Positions 58,448 through 64,000 of a stretch of 64,000 nt of DNA are shown here, piece by piece (position 1 is the first letter of the stretch; the number at the start of each line of letters is the position of its first letter). Location: contig NC_064226.1 in the NCBI RefSeq assembly GCF_023101765.2, positions 3,774,001-3,838,000 of the forward strand. The letters are read 5' to 3'. The position numbers and the translations under genes were made by a program. Under the pieces are notes generated by a model. The model had not been told where the DNA came from and made no database searches. It saw only the letters and a program-made list of their open reading frames with translations. Source of the DNA: Spodoptera frugiperda (Eukaryota > Arthropoda > Insecta > Lepidoptera > Noctuidae).

Positions 58448-58606
58448 CCTTAGTACGAGTTTACTTTACGTTGAACGAAAACGAAACGAAGCGCGTTCAG
58501 CGTTCTAATTGGCCGGTGTGAATAAACCAATCAATCAGAGCGACGAATGCGCTCTCGCTCCGTTTTCGTTCAACGTAAAGTCAACTTGTACTAAAGGTAC
58601 TGAACA
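58448..58606. mobile_element. MITE-1, near-complete copy
   Basis: The left end CCTTAGTACGAGTTTACTTT (continuing into ACGTTGAACGAAAACG) is the inverted repeat of the right end CGTTTTCGTTCAACGTAAAG...CTTGTACTAAAGG, about 37 bp with few mismatches. The interior has TTGGCCGGTGTGAATAAACC. The right end of both copies continues into GTACTGA, so the true TIR may be a few bases longer. The target-site duplication is not clear. Confidence 0.85.
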
Positions 58607-58953
58607 TAAATATTAACATATGTACGTCTAAATACCATAGTACACATACCAAAGGCTGACCAACAAACACAATTGCAAAACTTAAGGCGCGGTGAATAGA
58701 CAACTTTTATGTATTTGAGGGGGTGAAGCAGATGAAGTGGGTCTCGTGTACTGAGGGGTGCACCGTGCAAATGTCATTGATACGCGTATTCCATTTTATT
58801 TAGGAGCGTAATTTCGCTACTATAGTTTCATGGACGATTGGCCCAGTGCGTTGCTGTCTAGATTCGCGTTCCGTGATCCTTAAGATCGAATCTCATTACC
58901 CGTATTAGTTTTTGTTTTCTTATTTTTTTAATATTATGTTGTATACATTTTTA

Positions 58954-58984
<31 letters not shown>

Positions 58985-59119
58985 TTTATGACTAAAACCG
59001 AAATCGAACAATAATTTACACAAACTTACTACTACTATAGTTTTTGCGCTAGTGACAGTTGCCTGTATGTCGTTGACGTCTCTCAGTACCACATGATTAG
59101 GGATGGACATTAGAAAGAT
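58607..59119. other. Unassigned sequence
   Basis: No feature recognised. Confidence 0.35.
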
Positions 59120-59830
59120 CTTTTTTTATCGCTATCGATACTCGCAGCATACATTGAATTCTCTTTAATTTTGTTATTAAAGTGTGTTGTTTAGTTGTGC
59201 AGTTTATCTGCGTTTATATAATGTCAATATACAGATACAGATTCAGATGATCCTGACTCAGATAATAATATGAGTTTGGACGAATAAAAAGTAAATAATT
59301 TTTCTTAGCAACTTTTTAACCCATCTTATAATGTTCCGTTGTTTCATAAACATAATTAAGGGCTTTTTAAAAATAAAAATTGAACTACGCACTATATTTG
59401 TTTTCTATTCCAAAATATCATCGACTTCCTATCCATATCCATCATAGCAGTACATCTCATCACTAAACACGTCTATGGTGTTACGTATCGCGTCTGTATC
59501 GCTACAAACGCGCGTCGACGGCGCTTTTAAAAAACGTGGCGTGCATAGGCCCTTAGACGCAGTAGGCACTAATCTTTTAAAAACTAAAAAAGGGACAGGA
59601 GGATATATAAATAAAACACCAATATTAGTATAAAATATGTATTATTCATCTTCAATAATTAGGAGAATGTCATCTAAGAATTGGGTAGGGGGTCGGGGTA
59701 TATTTTCTTGGTATCTTTCCCAACTGAGATACCATATTATACAGGCTGAGATGCACGCCACTGACGAATAACTAATAATTCCAAGATTCTTCTGCCAATA
59801 GAGTTACTGCGACCAGTCGCAATTGTACAA
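59120..59830. pseudogene. Possible decayed transposon with coding scraps
   Basis: Near 59240-59290 on + is a short acidic coding-like scrap (TDTDSDDPDSDNNMSLDE, then a stop). On minus, 59803-59642 is open for 53 codons ending in FLDDILLIIEDE-stop, with a hydrophobic part before it. Between them lies a GC-rich patch with CGTATCGCGTCTGTATCGCT. I cannot name a family. Confidence 0.25.
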
Positions 59831-61242
59831 TTTACACAGCGATCCATGTCGTCAATATCCAATTGATAGGCTTAAACAGTTGTCCAAAATAGAGAGTCAG
59901 GTAATTTTGAAATGCAAGATCCGTCAAAAGTCCTTTATAAAGCTGAGGTCGTGGGGTTTAACAATAAAACATGGAAAATACGTGCGCACTCAGAACGAAA
60001 CACAATGAACGAGTGTCATCTGTCAATCGGTATATGACTGATATCAGACAGGAGTGTTGTAAGAAGTTTAAATCACAGAGTACGTTATACATAAATGATT
60101 AAATAATCATAAATGTTTGATAACTTAATTTAAGTTTTCTCGCTTCCCAGATAGAAACAAGGTACCATATTTTGTGATTTCCCTTAGAAAAAAATTACGG
60201 TTTTTTTAATATACATTTCAACTAGTTAACTGCTGGGCCCAAAAGTCCCCTTCTCCTTTCAAGAATGGTACGGAACGTTACTGAATGTGTCATCTGCACC
60301 ATGCTACGCGGTAATAGTATATGAAAAAATTAATTGTATTTACACAACTTATACATCAAATCGATTTCGTACAAAAAAATATACTGATAACCCAACTTAG
60401 AAAAAGCTAATTACAAAATAAAATATTACAAACAGCAAAAAGATATGTTAGTGAATGATTATTTTCTGAGCGGCGATTGACACAAACTGACATAGGTCCA
60501 CCAAGCAGCGCGCCTCAGCGGTCACTGCCGGTCCGCGTAGGAATGAAAGAGAAACGAATAGATGTCATGATCGGACGACGTTTTGTTCGATTCGTTCTGA
60601 GTTATTTATCATGAATTATATTAATTCTTACAAATATCTCATTTCAATCGACAAATAAATAAGGCAGTTCCCTTTATTATTTTAAATTACGTCACTGTTA
60701 TTAATTTTATTAAGATATGTTCATAAATAATATAGTTACAATGGCTAGAATTTCAATTTAAATGGTTAGTTTATGATTTTTTTCTATCGAGAAAATTAAT
60801 AGAAATCGTGTTTTGAAGAAGGTGGTCCATTCATAAAAATGATCAAGATTAACATATATTTTTTTTGTTGCTCTAACATGTAAACATTGGGCAAAAAAAC
60901 TGTTGAATCAATCCTATTCTGACTATGCACAGCGCCTTAAACCACAAAAACCTTTCTACATCCTTTAACAGTCGACCAATCCATTGTCAATTAAACGGAC
61001 ACCATAACATTTATGGGTCAACAGTTATACTGACAATAGACATGACATAACTATTACATTATTACATAAGACGCCATAAACGTTTGGACTGAACTACATA
61101 GAATGAACTGTCATGGCGTCCATTCTGATTGAAGGAAACGACTTGACGAGTTTAAAGGTTATCAGTTTTTGTTATAAAGATAAGATGGTATGAATAGATC
61201 TTTTGTGAAAGGACTTTTGTGGCTTTTGATCTTTATTGTAGT
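59831..61242. other. Unassigned sequence
   Basis: A GC-richer patch near 60490-60545 (CAAGCAGCGCGCCTCAGCGG) stands out; no gene or repeat recognised. Confidence 0.35.
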
Positions 61243-61505
61243 TGGCTCGGAGGTTTGAGACGCCTGCTTCTCGTGCATGAGAATGCGGGTTCGAAACCTA
61301 CCAACGGCAAGTACCAATATGACGTTTTCCGAGTTATATGTACTTTCTAAGATTATTTAGACACCATGACAAACCGTGAAGGAAAACCATTACAGCACGT
61401 AATGCCACTGTAAAATGTACATTTTTTTTTCACCATGTGTGAACCGAAAAAAACTTAAAAATACTTTGACTTTTTCCGACCGGAAATCGAACCCGAGTCT
61501 CATTC
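61243..61505 (+). mobile_element. Two SINE pieces joined
   Basis: 61243-61391 begins with a tRNA-like head (TTGGCTCGGAGG, B box GGGTTCGAAACC at 61287-61298) and the body TTATATGTACTTTCTAAGAT shared with the SINE at 22850. From about 61392 the sequence switches to TACAGCACGTAATGCC and GAAATCGAACCCGAG, which resemble the other SINE family in reverse orientation. It is either a nested insertion or a chimera. Confidence 0.7.
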
Positions 61506-62663
61506 TTTTTTAAAACGTAGGCAAATTCGTTTTTCTTTCTATTTTATCTTCAGTTATCAGCTACTTTGTGATATAAAAACGTAATGTAACGTAATAGACG
61601 TTACCAAATTGTTGAGACAATCAAATTACACAAACAAGGAACAAGCATTGTACTCGTATAATACTTCTTTTCAGAGTTTTACAGAATTTTCAGTATAGTT
61701 ATCTAAAATCTGTGAAATTGAGAATCACACGCTTTCCGTATTACAGGCGATACCTAGGTTATGTAACTATTACTTAATTTTCAGGCTTTATTGACTAAAA
61801 ATCAGTACTATTTGAAAAATATAATAGGATAGATGACTAATTTTTATTTTAATGTCAGTCTTGTTGATTATTACCTAACTGACGGATTAAATAAATCTTA
61901 CATTTTCTTACCTCGTCATCATCCCTATTATCTGAAAGTTCTATACTTATTTGTTTACTAAGAAACAAATAAACAAAACTAATTGCAATATTGCAATATT
62001 ATTTTGTCATGAAGCCAAAATACTTAGTTAAAATTAAAATTAATATTCGGAACTATCATTTTCTATAGTCCAATAAATTGACGCATAGGCAAAAGTGGTA
62101 CCTGCCATAATTCCTATTTCATATTGAAATCAGTGATAAGTTTAAAATTAAAACGTTATACGCCTTCACAAGTACAAATTTGTAGAAGCAAGCTATCTAA
62201 AAAGACAATACAGTTATCAAGATGTAGAACAATGAACCCTGAAGCCATAATAAAAAAGTTCACTTTTCATGAACACCAAAATGAAGACGTCTTTATTAAT
62301 ACTTTTATTGAAATTTCAACCATGACTTCTAGTGTTTAGAGTTAAATTTTGTGTAAACGTGACTAATTTACTAACTTAGTGCTAAACTTATTTGGTTTTA
62401 AGCCTTAAAACAAGTTAGTTTTATTATAACCAAAAACAGTTGTCGGCGTAGTCGTTAAATTCAGACGTTAACAGATTTGCATTTATTTATTTTTAGCCTT
62501 TTGTCAAGAAGTCTGCGAAGGCTATCTCACATCGGAATTAAAAAGTTTTAAAACGATATAAATAAGATGACGAAGTGTTAAGTTTGATATGGAACGTACT
62601 TCTTCTAAGCACTTCGACTATTTGTAGTACCAAGTTCTAAGTTCTTTATTCTCCTACTTACTA
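61506..62663. other. Unassigned AT-rich sequence
   Basis: No feature recognised; a 71-codon frame at 62124-62339 looks like chance. Confidence 0.35.
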
Positions 62664-62772
62664 CCGTATTCAGAGATATTTAATGATTACTTAAACTACT
62701 TCTTAGTAACAATTTTGATCTGATAACAATTGCTGAAGCCTGGGTTAAGTATTAAATTATTCTGAGTGCGGC
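62664..62772. mobile_element. MITE-2, copy C
   Basis: The left end CCGTATTCAGAGATATTTAA and right end TTATTCTGAGTGCGG are inverted repeats like those of copies A and B. The interior is more diverged (CAATTTTGATCTGATAAC). Confidence 0.7.
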
Positions 62773-63602
62773 GATTATGTAGACATATTTTTCATTCATC
62801 TAAAAACATAATATTAAGCTTTATATACATAATATTTACGTATTACTCATCTCCCTCTTCTACAAATATTTTTTCAACACACAATTTCATAACCTAACAA
62901 AACATTCAACGTATTATTACATACACATACCAACCTACTGATTACTTGCATAAATTCGTCATAATTATATACAATACAAACTTTATTATATCATTATACG
63001 ACCTATATACCTACATAGCCACGTCGTAAATACTACGAGAATGGGGCATTGACTTTATGACCTGTGCCAATAGAAATAGAATTTCTTTTTAAATGCCAAC
63101 GTCAATCAACGGCAGTTATGCACTATGACCGTAGTGACTAAAACTGTTATGTAACTCAATGCACCACGAATTGCTATTTACTTGTTAAGTTAGCATGAAA
63201 ATTATAATTCATAAAAGTTTCATTTTTATTCATTGGAGTAAATGTATTGAAGTTGACGATAATTTTATTGATATTGATTGGCAAAAAATGAAATCTTAAC
63301 AAAGGATTTAATTTTTAGTTCGTAGTTACGAGAAGCAAACTTTAAATATCAACTTGGCTATTGATTACGGGCTTCTGTGATTGTTGATTGATGCCTGGAC
63401 CGAGACCAACAATAATTGAGCATGCTTTAGGTGAAATTATCGAATAGTCTGAATCCTATTGTTGCCAAAAGGAAACTAATATTATAATTATTAGTTTTGG
63501 TACTGTGAAGAACAATAGAACCTATCCTTTAGAATGAAAAACAGTGTGCTTTTGTGTTGAAATAATTGGGCTATATAAGATATTTTTCCTATTCCAGTTA
63601 CC
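62773..63602. other. Unassigned AT-rich sequence
   Basis: No feature recognised. Confidence 0.35.
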
Positions 63603-63745
63603 CTTTTTTTGACGGGGGAATATCATCTTATGACTTCTTTCGCGTTGAGTGAGGCGAGCGGGAGAGTCAGACTTTTAATGACTAAAAACAAACTCGTTCC
63701 TATTCCTGCTCTTCGAGCCGGAGCCCCAGCAACCCGTCAGGTCAG
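63603..63745 (+). repeat. Interspersed repeat family R, copy 4
   Basis: Same block order as copy 1: GACGGGGGAATATCAT, GCGGGAGAGTCAGACTTTTA, CTCGTTCCTATTCCTG and CGAGCCGGAGCCCCAG. The internal 72-codon frame is not a gene. Confidence 0.75.
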
Positions 63746-64000
63746 GTGTTTCGCGGATTTCAGTGACCATGACTACTCAATAAGTGCCACAACAATCCCT
63801 TCACTCCCTTTACTACCTCCGACATAAATATCTCATCTAAAACACCACTATTTCATGCGTACAAACAGGGTGTTACATTACGGCTGTCACAACACTTGCA
63901 GTGGTAACATTAGAATGAAATGTGCAAGCCTGCAAGCGCCTGCAAGGGAGCGTGCGTAAATTGTGCAAGACACCGCCCGCCGTGTATCCGGCACGGTGGA
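63746..64000. other. Window end, GC-rich
   Basis: TGCAAG-containing short repeats (CTGCAAGCGCCTGCAAGGGA) and a GC-rich end. It may approach an exon or promoter beyond the window; nothing definite. Confidence 0.25.

Noticed and set aside
1..64000. CRISPR arrays, operons, bacterial or viral islands
   Set aside because: No spacer-repeat arrays or bacterial-style gene packing; the window has spliced eukaryotic genes throughout.

Overview
The window is AT-rich, intron-containing animal DNA. Its repeats (tRNA-derived SINEs, short TIR elements, RTE-like LINE tails) are of the kinds familiar from moth genomes, so the source is most likely a lepidopteran, perhaps a noctuoid; this is inference from recalled repeat types, not a search. 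Three protein genes and three tRNA genes can be supported.

Layout. Bases 1-8703 hold repeats and unassigned AT-rich DNA, probably the 5' intron or upstream region of Mef2, plus an unexplained minus-strand open stretch (about 7.4-8.65 kb). Mef2, the myogenic MADS-box factor, lies on + with eight coding exons between 8799 and 16832 (403 aa predicted). Three identical tRNA-His(GTG) genes lie antisense in its 2.8-kb intron 6. A 3' UTR of up to 3.9 kb follows and meets a minus-strand gene at about 20.75 kb. Ionotropic receptor 21a (Ir21a; nine exons, 852 aa) runs on minus from 25199 to 21264. Chitin deacetylase 5 (Cda5) runs on minus from at least 39379 to 26957: a chitin-binding CBM14 domain, about 2,000 residues of low-complexity linker, then a complete CE4 deacetylase domain with a pair of mutually exclusive exons. 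The first (signal-peptide) exon of Cda5 was not found. From 39.4 to 64 kb there is no recognisable protein gene; this stretch holds SINEs, MITEs, a 0.96-kb AAAAT/AAAAAT satellite, a 44-bp near-perfect hairpin and several non-repetitive patches that may be regulatory.

The Ir21a-Cda5 pair sits in the same order and orientation as I recall for the tip of Drosophila 2L, which supports both names. The genes do not form a pathway: Mef2 controls muscle transcription, Ir21a is a cool/temperature receptor subunit, and Cda5 modifies extracellular chitin.

The most interesting signals are: a conserved alternative base-pairing in all three pre-tRNA-His transcripts (the trailer carries a second copy of the acceptor 3' strand, with compensatory changes); the 226-nt mutually exclusive exons and a possible deacetylase-free short form of Cda5; in-frame tandem splice acceptors in Mef2 and Cda5; an Ir21a intron made almost wholly of a SINE; and the unexplained antisense open frame upstream of Mef2.
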